DNA of 11,940 nucleotides from an uncultured Clostridia bacterium (GTDB lineage: Bacteria; Bacillota; Clostridia; Christensenellales; Aristaeellaceae). The notes under the pieces are model-generated. The model ran no database searches, was not told the origin of the DNA, and saw nothing but the letters and a program-made list of their open reading frames with translations. Below are positions 1 through 6,761 of the stretch, piece after piece. Position 1 is the stretch's first letter. Every line of letters starts with the position of its first letter. A program made the translations under genes and the position numbers. The stretch lies in contig CAMDVP010000072.1 in the NCBI GenBank assembly GCA_945877525.1, positions 1 through 11,940 of the forward strand, in the 5' to 3' direction.

Positions 1-1
1 C

Positions 2-799
2 GACCGCAACCGCACCTCTCCCTTCGCCTTCACCGGCAACAAGTTTGAGTTCCGCTCCCTGGGCTCCTCCGCCTCCATTTCCGAGGCAAACGTGGTGCTG
101 AACACCGCTGTGGCCGAGTCCCTCCGGCAGTTCGCCGACGAGTTGGAAAGCGCCGCCGACTTCAAGGCCACCCTCCACGACCTGATCGTGCGGGAAATCA
201 AGGCCCACAAGCGCATCATTTTCAACGGCAACGGCTATGCCCCCGCCTGGGTGGACGAGGCCGAAAAGCGCGGGCTGCTGAACCTGCGCACCACCGTGGA
301 CGCCCTGCCCCAGATGGTGGAGCCCAAGAACATCAAGCTGTTCGTGGATCACAAGGTCTACTCTGAGGCGGAAATCCGCTCCCGCTATGAAATTAAGCTG
401 GAGGAGTACAGCAAGGTCATCAACATCGAGGCGGAAACCGCACTGATGATGGCCCGCCGGGAGATTCTCCCTGCCGTGATGAAGTTTACCGGCGATGTGG
501 CCGCTCAGGCTGGCGCGGTAAAGGCCGTTTCTCCCGCCCTGACCACCGCTCCCGAAGAGAAGCTGCTCACCACCCTAACCACCGGCGCTTCCGCCCTGTC
601 CGACCGCATTGACGCACTGCAGGACGCCATCGTTGCCACCAACCACAACGCCGACGCGCTGACCATCGCCACCTATGAGCGGGATGTGGTCATCCCCGCC
701 ATGAACGATGTACGCGCCGTGGCCGACGAGCTGGAAACCGTGGTAGGCAAGGCCTACTGGCCCTTCCCCACCTACGCTGATTTGCTGTTCAACGTTTGA
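2..799 (+). CDS. glnN: Glutamine synthetase type III (GSIII), C-terminal part; 5' end outside window
   Basis: This is the last 265 codons of an ATP-dependent glutamine synthetase that makes glutamine from glutamate and ammonia in the cytoplasm. The reading frame is open from base 2 and begins in the conserved catalytic-domain stretch NRTSPFAFTGNKFEFR, a hallmark of type III enzymes. A long alpha-helical C-terminal extension follows, typical of the roughly 700-residue GSIII proteins and absent from type I and II enzymes, so about the last 38 percent of the protein is here. It ends with TGA at 797-799. A hairpin terminator lies 32 bases downstream, followed by an ammonium channel gene on the same strand, so uptake and assimilation of ammonium are neighbours. 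The true start and promoter are outside the window. The family call is confident; the symbol glnN follows usage for type III enzymes. Confidence 0.93.
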   Translation, partial: DRNRTSPFAFTGNKFEFRSLGSSASISEANVVLNTAVAESLRQFADELESAADFKATLHDLIVREIKAHKRIIFNGNGYAPAWVDEAEKRGLLNLRTTVDALPQMVEPKNIKLFVDHKVYSEAEIRSRYEIKLEEYSKVINIEAETALMMARREILPAVMKFTGDVAAQAGAVKAVSPALTTAPEEKLLTTLTTGASALSDRIDALQDAIVATNHNADALTIATYERDVVIPAMNDVRAVADELETVVGKAYWPFPTYADLLFNV

Positions 800-830
800 T
801 TCATTCCGTAACCTCATATTCCAAGGCACA

Positions 831-868
831 AAGACGTGCAGGCCCAGGAAAGCGGCCTGCACGTTTTT
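831..868 (+). terminator. Rho-independent terminator after glutamine synthetase
   Basis: Bases 834-844 (ACGTGCAGGCC) pair perfectly with 854-864 across a 9-base loop, and the stem can be extended by three more pairs at its base. A run of five T (864-868) follows. Only 36 bases separate the T run from the likely start of the next gene, so there is no room for a promoter of that gene after the hairpin. Confidence 0.85.
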
Positions 869-904
869 GCATAGATAGAGAAGGATGAAATGGAGGAAAA
901 AGGT

Positions 905-2671
905 ATGGAATTGACATTGGAAGCCATCATGGAAAACGTCAATGGTACCGTATTCGCTGTCTGGTTTCTGATTGGCGCGGCGCTGGTGTTCTGGATGCAG
1001 GCAGGCTTCGCCATGGTGGAGACCGGTTTCACCCGGGCTAAAAACGCCGGCAACATCCTGATGAAGAACCTGATGGACTTCTGCATCGGCACGGTGGTGT
1101 TCATCCTCATCGGCTTCTCGCTGCTGCTGGGCGAGGATCTGTTGGGCTTCATCGGCAAGCCTGGCTTTGATATCTTCACTGCCTATGAAAGCTTCGACTG
1201 GTCGAACTTCGTGTTCAACCTGGTGTTCTGCGCCACCACCGCCACCATCGTGTCCGGCGCCATGGCCGAGCGCACCAAGTTCCTTTCCTATTGCGTCTAC
1301 TCCGCAGTGATTTCCGCGCTGATCTACCCCATTGAGGCTCACTGGATCTGGGGCGGCGGCTGGCTGGCCCAGATGGGCTTCCATGATTTTGCCGGCTCCT
1401 GCGCCATCCACATGGTGGGCGGCATCGCGGCCCTCATCGGCGCGAAGCTCCTGGGTCCCCGTATCGGCAAGTTCTCCAAGGACAAGAGCGGCAAAATCAC
1501 CAAGGTCAACGCCATCCCCGGCCACAACCTGACCATCGGCTGTCTGGGTGTGTTCATCCTGTGGCTGGGCTGGTACGGCTTCAACGGCGCTGCCGCCACC
1601 TCCGTGGAGCAGCTGGGCTCCATCTTCCTCACCACCACCGTTGCTCCCGCTATTGCCACCGTGGTGTGCATGATTTTCACCTGGGTCAAGTATGGCAAGC
1701 CCGATGTGTCCATGTGCCTGAACGCCTCTCTGGCAGGCCTGGTGGCCATCACCGCCGGCTGCGACGTGACCGACTGCCTGGGCGCATCCATTATCGGCGC
1801 TGTATCCGGTGTGCTGGTGGTGTTCGGCGTATGGCTGCTGGACCACAAGCTGCGCATTGACGACCCCGTGGGCGCTGTGGCCGTGCATATGATGAACGGC
1901 ATTTGGGGTACTCTGGCGGTTGGCCTGTTTGCCACCCCCACCGCCCCCGGCTATGGCATTGCCAATGCGGCGGGCGCCCAGCTTAAGGGCCTGTTCTATG
2001 GCGGCGGCTTTGAACTGATGGGCCTGCAGCTGGTGGGCTTCGCCTCCGTGGCGCTGTGGACGGCCGTTACCATTACCATCACCTTCCTGCTGATCAAGAA
2101 GATCCTCGGCCTCCGCGTGGATCCCGAGGAAGAAATCATGGGTCTGGACGCCACCGAGCATGGCCTGCCTTCCGCCTATGCTGATTTCATGCCCGCCACC
2201 GCGCTGATGACCGCCGTACCTTCTGAGGCTGCCCCCGTCATGCCTGCTTCCGCTGCTCCCGTTGAGTCCGCCGTGCCTGTGGAGCTTCGCAGCGCCAAGG
2301 CGCCCGCTTCCGACGTAAAGATGACCAAGATCGTCATCGTCACCAAGCAGAGCAGGTTTGAGGTGCTGAAAACCGCTTTGGAGGAAATCGGCGTCACCGG
2401 CATGACTGTTACCCAGGTGCTGGGCTGCGGCATGCAGAAGGGCCGTCCTGAATACTATCGCGGCGTCGCCGTTGAAATGAATCTGCTGCCCAAGATTGAG
2501 GTCGAAATCGTCGTGTGCAAGATTCCTGTGCGTACCGTGATTGACACCGCAAAGAAGGCGCTCTACACCGGTCACATCGGTGACGGCAAGATCTTCGTGT
2601 ACGATGTGGAGAACGTCGTCAAGGTTCGCACCGGCGAGGAGGGTTACGACGCCCTGCAGGATGTGGAATAA
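905..2671 (+). CDS. amt: Ammonium transporter (Amt) fused to a C-terminal PII signalling domain
   Basis: This membrane channel for ammonium carries its own PII-type regulator. In the 588-aa form, residues about 8-402 are the multi-helix Amt core with the family motifs DFAG (D161) and the twin pore histidines (H169 in IHMVGG, H328 in VHMMNGIWG). The conserved cytoplasmic tail GLDATEHG follows at about 413-420. An Ala/Pro/Val-rich linker leads to a PII domain at 473-588. That domain keeps GMTVTQV, QKG, the T-loop YRG (R519), GDGKIFV (K562) and VRTGEEG. The T-loop tyrosine that free PII proteins have uridylylated is Val523, and the Arg of GFGRQKG is Met. ATG 905 was chosen because GGAGG at 892-896 lies 8 bases upstream; ATG 890 in the same frame, with a GAAGGA-like site, is the alternative (593 aa). 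It follows glutamine synthetase and is closed by a strong terminator. Confidence 0.95.
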   Translation: MELTLEAIMENVNGTVFAVWFLIGAALVFWMQAGFAMVETGFTRAKNAGNILMKNLMDFCIGTVVFILIGFSLLLGEDLLGFIGKPGFDIFTAYESFDWSNFVFNLVFCATTATIVSGAMAERTKFLSYCVYSAVISALIYPIEAHWIWGGGWLAQMGFHDFAGSCAIHMVGGIAALIGAKLLGPRIGKFSKDKSGKITKVNAIPGHNLTIGCLGVFILWLGWYGFNGAAATSVEQLGSIFLTTTVAPAIATVVCMIFTWVKYGKPDVSMCLNASLAGLVAITAGCDVTDCLGASIIGAVSGVLVVFGVWLLDHKLRIDDPVGAVAVHMMNGIWGTLAVGLFATPTAPGYGIANAAGAQLKGLFYGGGFELMGLQLVGFASVALWTAVTITITFLLIKKILGLRVDPEEEIMGLDATEHGLPSAYADFMPATALMTAVPSEAAPVMPASAAPVESAVPVELRSAKAPASDVKMTKIVIVTKQSRFEVLKTALEEIGVTGMTVTQVLGCGMQKGRPEYYRGVAVEMNLLPKIEVEIVVCKIPVRTVIDTAKKALYTGHIGDGKIFVYDVENVVKVRTGEEGYDALQDVE

Positions 2672-2710
2672 TCCCATCCCCTGAAAACGACATCCCCTTC
2701 CCCTCCCTTC

Positions 2711-2727
2711 GGATGACCCGGTCATCC
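2711..2727 (+). repeat. Small perfect hairpin preceding the amt terminator
   Basis: GGATGAC at 2711-2717 pairs with GTCATCC at 2721-2727 around a 3-base loop, and the next hairpin starts at the very next base. It has no T run of its own. It may protect the 3' end or help pausing; this role is inference. Confidence 0.6.
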
Positions 2728-2761
2728 AGGCTCCCTTGATTCAGTCAAGGGGGCCTTTTTC
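2728..2761 (+). terminator. Rho-independent terminator of amt-PII
   Basis: Bases 2728-2739 pair with 2745-2756 (12 bp with one G-T wobble), loop TTCAG, then a run of T through 2760. It lies 57 bases after the amt stop codon and points the right way for that gene. Confidence 0.88.
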
Positions 2762-2850
2762 TGTCGGCGTGTTTCCCGTCTTATCATAGCCATGCTCAGG
2801 CAAGCCGCCCCGGTCGTCCGAAAAGGTCATGTTCGGGAATCAGCCAAGAC

Positions 2851-2888
2851 AAGGAAAAGCTCTGTGCGGGATTCATGCCGCACAGAGC
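2851..2888 (-). terminator. Rho-independent terminator of the GH2 transcription unit
   Basis: Bases 2859-2869 (GCTCTGTGCGG) pair perfectly with 2878-2888 around an 8-base loop. AAAA at 2855-2858 becomes a T run on the minus strand. The hairpin lies about 75 bases past the glycoside hydrolase stop codon. With the plus-strand terminator at 2728-2761 it separates the two convergent units. Confidence 0.8.
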
Positions 2889-2963
2889 CGGGCCATTGAC
2901 GGTCAGCCATCAATGAGCATCTATGATGGTATTTCAAAGGTCATGCGGCTCATTGGAGCCGGC

Positions 2964-4718
2964 TCACCGCTGCTGATTGATCCGGCGAATTTCGTCAAGG
3001 CTGGCTTTGGGATTGCGGTTCATATCCAGCAAGCCGTTGACCTCCTGGAACACATCCGTCAGCTGCGTATAGCAGTAGCCGCAGAGGCCCGGCATGTGCT
3101 TGAAAGCCTGGGTAATGGCCTCAAAGCGCTCAAGGAAGCTCTTCTCATCCTGCACCGCACCGTTATATCCCCAGTTTTCGCCGCCGGAGTCCTTCGCCAT
3201 GGCAATGCCGCCATACTCCGTCAACAGCATCGGCTTGCCCGTGTGGTCATAGCCGCCGGCACTGACCATGCGATCGGATCCCGGGTTGCCATGAAGAATC
3301 CGCTCCGTGCTTTCATATTCGGGAGACAGCTGCTCCGGCCAGGCGGTGTAGTCATGGATGGTCACCAGGTCAGTAGAAGCCTGCTCCCAGCCGTCGTTTC
3401 CGGAAACGATGCGGGTGCCGTCCAGACTGTACACCATGTGATAGAGGGCGTCCGCCAGCTGTTGGGCTTCCTTCTGGGTCTGGATATAGGGCACGCCCCA
3501 GCTTTCGTTCAGGGGCACCCAGGTGATCAGACAGGGATGGTTGTAATCCCGACGGATGGCCTCGGCCAGATCGCGCATCATGCTGCGCTTCTCGCTATCC
3601 CCCAGCCAGTAGGCGCTGGGCAGCTCGCCCCACACCAGCAGTCCCAACTTGTCCGCCCAGTACAGGTAGCGGGGATCCTCAAACTTCTGATGCTTGCGCG
3701 CGCCATTATAGCCCATGGCCCGGGTCAGCTCCACATCCCTGCGCAGCGCATCGTCGCTGGGCGCGGTCAGCAGGCCGTCGGGCCAGTAGCCCTGATCCAG
3801 CACCAGGCGCTGGTAGAGCGCATGGTTGTTCAGCAGCACCTTGCCGCCTGCCACCTCCACCTTGCGCATGCCGAAGTAGGTGTCCACCCGGTCAGCCACC
3901 TCATCCTCCACCATGGTCTCGATGGACAGGTCGTACAGCTTGGGATCATGGGGCCACCACATGTGGAAGCCCTCCAGCTGTTCGTTGTGCCGCAGAAACA
4001 GTTCGGTTCGCACACAGCGGTCGGTGAGCACACGCACGCTCTGCTCCGCCACCACATCTCCCTCAAAGGAAGCCGTTAAACGCAGGCAGGCGTTCCGGGG
4101 CAGTTCGTTCAGGGTAATCTCCACCTGCAGGCTGCCGCGCTCCAGGCAGGGGGTCAGGCGGAAGTCCACCGGGTAATACATGCCCACGCCCTCCAGCCAT
4201 ACGCTCTGCCAGATTCCAGTGACAGGAGTGTACCAGCATCCGAAGGGCTCCGGGCGGAAGCTCTGCTTGCCCCGGGGCTGATCAAAATCCAGCCGGTCCT
4301 CCGCGCGAACCGTCACGGTGTAGGTGCCTCCGGCTTCGGTCTGATCGGTCACGTCAAAGGAGAAGGGCGTATAGCCCCCCTCGTGACCGCCCAGGTACTG
4401 GCCGTCCAGCCACACCTCGGCCTTGTAGTCCACCGCGCCGAAATGCAGCAGCCGGCGGGCGGTCATATCCGCCGGGATGGTGAAGGAGCGCTCATACCAC
4501 ACCACATCGCAGTGCTCCCGGCTGTCAATGCCGGAAAGGCTGCTCTGGTAGCAGAAGGGCACGTTGATGCTGTGGGTGGCCGGCACGCGGCAATACCATT
4601 TTTCCCTTTTGCCGGCCTTGTCCCGGTCAAAGGCGAAGCGCCACGGGCCGTTGAGGGTTTGCCAGGAGGAACGAACTCGGTCGGGGCGGGGATGCTCGGT
4701 GCGCAGAATGCTGTTCAT
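2964..4718 (-). CDS. Glycoside hydrolase family 2 protein (beta-galactosidase/beta-glucuronidase-like)
   Basis: This is a retaining beta-glycosidase of the GH2 fold. The 584 residues, close to short beta-glucuronidases, run as an N-terminal jelly-roll sugar-binding domain (about 1-175, ending in the family motif TGIWQ at 167-171), an immunoglobulin-like domain (about 178-285) and a TIM barrel. The barrel carries the predicted acid/base Glu405 in PLNESWG and nucleophile Glu501 in LLTEYGG. There is no signal peptide, so it acts in the cytoplasm on imported sugars. In the strand where many GH2 enzymes have RxSHYP, this protein reads RKHQK (341-345), so the substrate should not be assumed. The start has AGGGAG 6 bases upstream (4725-4730). 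Its ATG follows the stop codon of the upstream regulator by one base (TGACATG), implying translational coupling. Confidence 0.93.
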   Translation of the reverse strand: MNSILRTEHPRPDRVRSSWQTLNGPWRFAFDRDKAGKREKWYCRVPATHSINVPFCYQSSLSGIDSREHCDVVWYERSFTIPADMTARRLLHFGAVDYKAEVWLDGQYLGGHEGGYTPFSFDVTDQTEAGGTYTVTVRAEDRLDFDQPRGKQSFRPEPFGCWYTPVTGIWQSVWLEGVGMYYPVDFRLTPCLERGSLQVEITLNELPRNACLRLTASFEGDVVAEQSVRVLTDRCVRTELFLRHNEQLEGFHMWWPHDPKLYDLSIETMVEDEVADRVDTYFGMRKVEVAGGKVLLNNHALYQRLVLDQGYWPDGLLTAPSDDALRRDVELTRAMGYNGARKHQKFEDPRYLYWADKLGLLVWGELPSAYWLGDSEKRSMMRDLAEAIRRDYNHPCLITWVPLNESWGVPYIQTQKEAQQLADALYHMVYSLDGTRIVSGNDGWEQASTDLVTIHDYTAWPEQLSPEYESTERILHGNPGSDRMVSAGGYDHTGKPMLLTEYGGIAMAKDSGGENWGYNGAVQDEKSFLERFEAITQAFKHMPGLCGYCYTQLTDVFQEVNGLLDMNRNPKASLDEIRRINQQR

Positions 4719-4719
4719 G

Positions 4720-5664
4720 TCAATCTCCCTTTCCTGTATCTTTTTCTATGCAGTCCACACGCATGATGATGGCCTGCTGATAGTCGCCAAAGTGTTCTCC
4801 GAAGAGGTTAATGCCCCCCTGATTGACCGCGTCGGGCCTGATGCCGATCCGCAGGGTGATATACGGCCTGTCCGCCAGGGCAAGCTGCTCCAAATTAACG
4901 CCGGATATGGGCACATCATCCAGCGTACAGTCATGCTCGTTTACCCGCCAGCGCTTCAGCAGGCCGTACTGCGTGCTGGACAGCGACCACCAGTCCGGGG
5001 TATAGTGCCCCTGCCGTCCGCCGAAATCTCCCGGGCAGCGCCAGGTGCCAAGCTCCACGCCGTTGAGCCATACGGTAATGTCGCTGGGGTAATCCGCGCG
5101 GTAGTTGGGCGCCTCCGAGCAGGCCTCGAAGCTGATCTCGATGCACTTGATGATATGATCCTTCTGCAGCTGATTGCTGAAGCGGTATTCCACATACCCC
5201 TGTTGGAACCACAGCAGCTGCGCGTTGAAGCGATCCTCATCATAGAAGGCGGTTGGATCGTCCTGCTCGCCGATATTGCTCTGCAGGCCCAGCAGGCCGC
5301 AGGTGGGGGCCACCCGGCAGTCCGTGTAATGTCCGATGGGCATTTGATAAAAGAAGGAGCTGAGCCTCTTCCTCTGGGGTTTGTGCAGCTGAAAGCTGAT
5401 ATCATCCGTCCTTCTGCTGCATAGCTTCATCTGGCCATGGACGCCATTCTGCCGCTCGGTACGAATCAGCCCCGCCTCCTCCAGAATGACCACGTTGTTG
5501 CTAACCGTCGACATAGGCAGCCCCAGCCGCTGGGCGATCTCCGCAATATTCATGCTGCATTCGTCCAGCAGCTGCAGGATGTTCAGGCGCACTTCACTGG
5601 CCATGGCCCGCGCCACCATTTGCAGCCGCTTTGGATCATAGAAGTTGAGTTCCATGTGCTTCAT
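4720..5664 (-). CDS. ArsR-type winged-helix transcriptional regulator with large C-terminal domain
   Basis: This is a probable DNA-binding regulator of the adjacent glycosidase. In the 314-aa form, residues about 14-72 form an ArsR-like winged helix; the recognition region reads IAEIAQRLGLPMSTVSNNV and is followed by LEEAGLI. Ordinary ArsR proteins are about 100 residues. Here some 220 further residues follow, rich in aromatic and beta-type segments such as ITVWLNGVELGTW (196-208), suggesting a beta-sandwich that may sense a carbohydrate (inference). C116 and C122 are the only closely spaced cysteines and do not make a typical ArsR metal site. ATG 5664 was chosen because GGAG lies 8 bases upstream; ATG 5682, 6 codons earlier, lacks a visible ribosome site. 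A strong promoter lies at 5785-5813. The stop codon is one base before the GH2 start. Confidence 0.85.
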   Translation of the reverse strand: MKHMELNFYDPKRLQMVARAMASEVRLNILQLLDECSMNIAEIAQRLGLPMSTVSNNVVILEEAGLIRTERQNGVHGQMKLCSRRTDDISFQLHKPQRKRLSSFFYQMPIGHYTDCRVAPTCGLLGLQSNIGEQDDPTAFYDEDRFNAQLLWFQQGYVEYRFSNQLQKDHIIKCIEISFEACSEAPNYRADYPSDITVWLNGVELGTWRCPGDFGGRQGHYTPDWWSLSSTQYGLLKRWRVNEHDCTLDDVPISGVNLEQLALADRPYITLRIGIRPDAVNQGGINLFGEHFGDYQQAIIMRVDCIEKDTGKGD

Positions 5665-5784
5665 CGGGGCATCTCCATTCATCTGGTCAGGTATGAAGCA
5701 TCGTTTCAGGCATCGAGACGAACGCCATCGTCTTCGCAGAAAGAAGCATCCATTGCATGCACTTTTTTGTTTCTTCCTTTTTGA

Positions 5785-5813
5785 ATTATAACAGAATATG
5801 ATGAAAAATGCAA
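5785..5813 (-). promoter_or_regulatory. Sigma-A promoter of the ArsR-GH2 unit
   Basis: Read on the minus strand, TTGCAT (5808-5813) and TATAAT (5785-5790) are 17 bases apart. Transcription would start near 5778, giving a leader of roughly 110 bases. No clear operator palindrome for the regulator was seen, although related GCATTGCAT and GTGCATGCAATG stretches occur on that strand around 5752-5817. Confidence 0.75.
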
Positions 5814-5819
5814 TGCTTG

Positions 5820-6212
5820 GATCAGCTGCTTCATACCACTTCTCTAAATAATTTTATCTGTTTCAGAGTATAGAGAACGTCATTACCAAAGCTCGTTTTT
5901 TTTATTCGTTTTTTATGAAATAAACATTTCCTATGAATTATGTTCCCGCTTTATTGGATTGACAATATTGGTTGACCCCAATAACTGCAACAGTCAAACC
6001 ACCCAAGATCCTAAACAGACGCAGCTGTTTCCAACCCTTCATGCTGCTCAAGACCATCCTCTGCAGCACTTTTCATAATGTGAGAGATTCTCAGGATCGT
6101 ATGAAAAATGATGTTCATGCATCGGCATACGGTAGCGATAGCTTCCAGAATATCCGGATTCCACACGCAGCACAACCTGGGATCAAAAAGCGGAAGAAAA
6201 TAAAAAAAAGCG
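5820..6212. other. AT-rich gene-free stretch between the ArsR promoter and the tRNA promoter
   Basis: No supported gene was found. It holds two T runs at about 5890-5912 and a small perfect inverted repeat TATTGG/CCAATA (5966-5971 with 5978-5983). A further short repeat TGCTGC/GCAGCA lies near 6043-6068. The one longer reading frame here (plus strand from 5972) runs through the tRNA gene and has no ribosome binding site. The base composition is clearly more AT-rich than the flanking genes. Confidence 0.5.
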
Positions 6213-6241
6213 TTGACAAACCCGTCAGCCTGTGCTATGAT
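6213..6241 (+). promoter_or_regulatory. Sigma-A promoter of tRNA-Arg
   Basis: TTGACA at 6213-6218 and TATGAT at 6236-6241 have a 17-base spacer, ending 42 bases before the mature tRNA. Confidence 0.85.
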
Positions 6242-6283
6242 ATAAAAGCTGTCAGGAACACAGGGTGTTGCGAAACAGCATGT

Positions 6284-6360
6284 GGGCTCGTAGCTCAGCT
6301 GGATAGAGTGTTTGACTACGAATCAAAAGGTCGTGGGTTCGAATCCCGCCGGGCTCACCA
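6284..6360 (+). tRNA. tRNA-Arg (anticodon ACG), CCA encoded
   Basis: The 77 bases fold into a complete cloverleaf. The acceptor GGGCTCG pairs with CGGGCTC with two wobbles; the D stem is GCTC/GAGT; the anticodon stem is TTTGA/TCAAA. The anticodon loop is CTACGAA, giving ACG, which reads CGU, CGC and CGA once A34 is converted to inosine. The T stem is GTGGG/CCCGC with loop TTCGAAT. The discriminator base is A and CCA is encoded. It is a single-gene unit with its own promoter and terminator. Confidence 0.96.
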
Positions 6361-6392
6361 GAGAAGCAGTTGATAAAACTGCTTCTTTTTTT
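6361..6392 (+). terminator. Rho-independent terminator of tRNA-Arg
   Basis: AGAAGCAGTT (6362-6371) pairs perfectly with AACTGCTTCT (6377-6386), with a 5-base loop and a T run to 6392, directly after the CCA end. Confidence 0.92.
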
Positions 6393-6761
6393 GCAATCTT
6401 TACACGAAACATGCTGACCATTATATTGATCGGTGCCATATTAAATCATAGCGCAGAGAAACAAGAGGCCGTCGAGAAGAATTCCATCAAAGAGCGAGAG
6501 GAAAATTCAGGGAAGCTGCTATTGCTTTTATCTTTCCTTTGGCATATAATCAAAATGATTATATTGCAAAAGAGACAGAAGGGAGGCCAATGGTACTTAC
6601 CATCGGATGGATCATACCAGCCTTTCCTGCTGGCCACTTGCTTGAGGGATTTCCTCATTTTTGAAGGAGCAAAAGCCGAAATCACGGCAAAAAATGCGGA
6701 TGCAAACAATGCTTACAAAACTCCATTCACGGCATGGAATTGATAATAGGAGGAACAAACG
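6393..6761. other. AT-rich leader region before the secreted repeat protein
   Basis: This stretch carries the promoter at 6522-6550 but no convincing gene. A 24-codon ORF (6590-6664) has GGGAGG only 3 bases before its ATG. A 23-codon ORF (6694-6765) ends on the start codon of the next gene (ATGA) but has no ribosome site of its own. Both are too weak to call as genes. The promoter lies about 200 bases before the next start codon, so the 5' leader is long. Confidence 0.45.
6522..6563 (+). promoter_or_regulatory. Sigma-A promoter with palindrome over the -10 and start site
   Basis: TTGCTT (6522-6527) and TATAAT (6545-6550) are 17 bases apart. TATAATCA (6545-6552) and TGATTATA (6556-6563) form a perfect 8-bp inverted repeat with an AAA centre, covering the -10 box and the expected transcription start. 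Such a position suits a repressor operator; that role is inference. Confidence 0.65.

Noticed and set aside
575..2725. 716-codon open frame on the minus strand
   Set aside because: It lies antisense to the clear Amt-PII gene, is rich in His, Gly and Asp in low-complexity order, matches no family and has no ribosome site; a shadow of GC-rich coding sequence.
2829..4079. 416-codon open frame on the plus strand
   Set aside because: Antisense to the GH2 gene, whose catalytic motifs are intact; it also starts inside the minus-strand terminator region.
5966..5983. Inverted repeat TATTGG/CCAATA near a TTGACA-like stretch as a possible promoter-operator
   Set aside because: No acceptable -10 box lies at 16-18 bases and there is no gene downstream other than the tRNA, which has its own promoter.
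5972..6373. 133-codon ORF on the plus strand
   Set aside because: It overlaps the whole tRNA-Arg gene and its promoter, has no ribosome site and no family resemblance.
6312..6743. 143-codon ORF on the plus strand
   Set aside because: It starts inside the tRNA anticodon arm and reads through the tRNA terminator.
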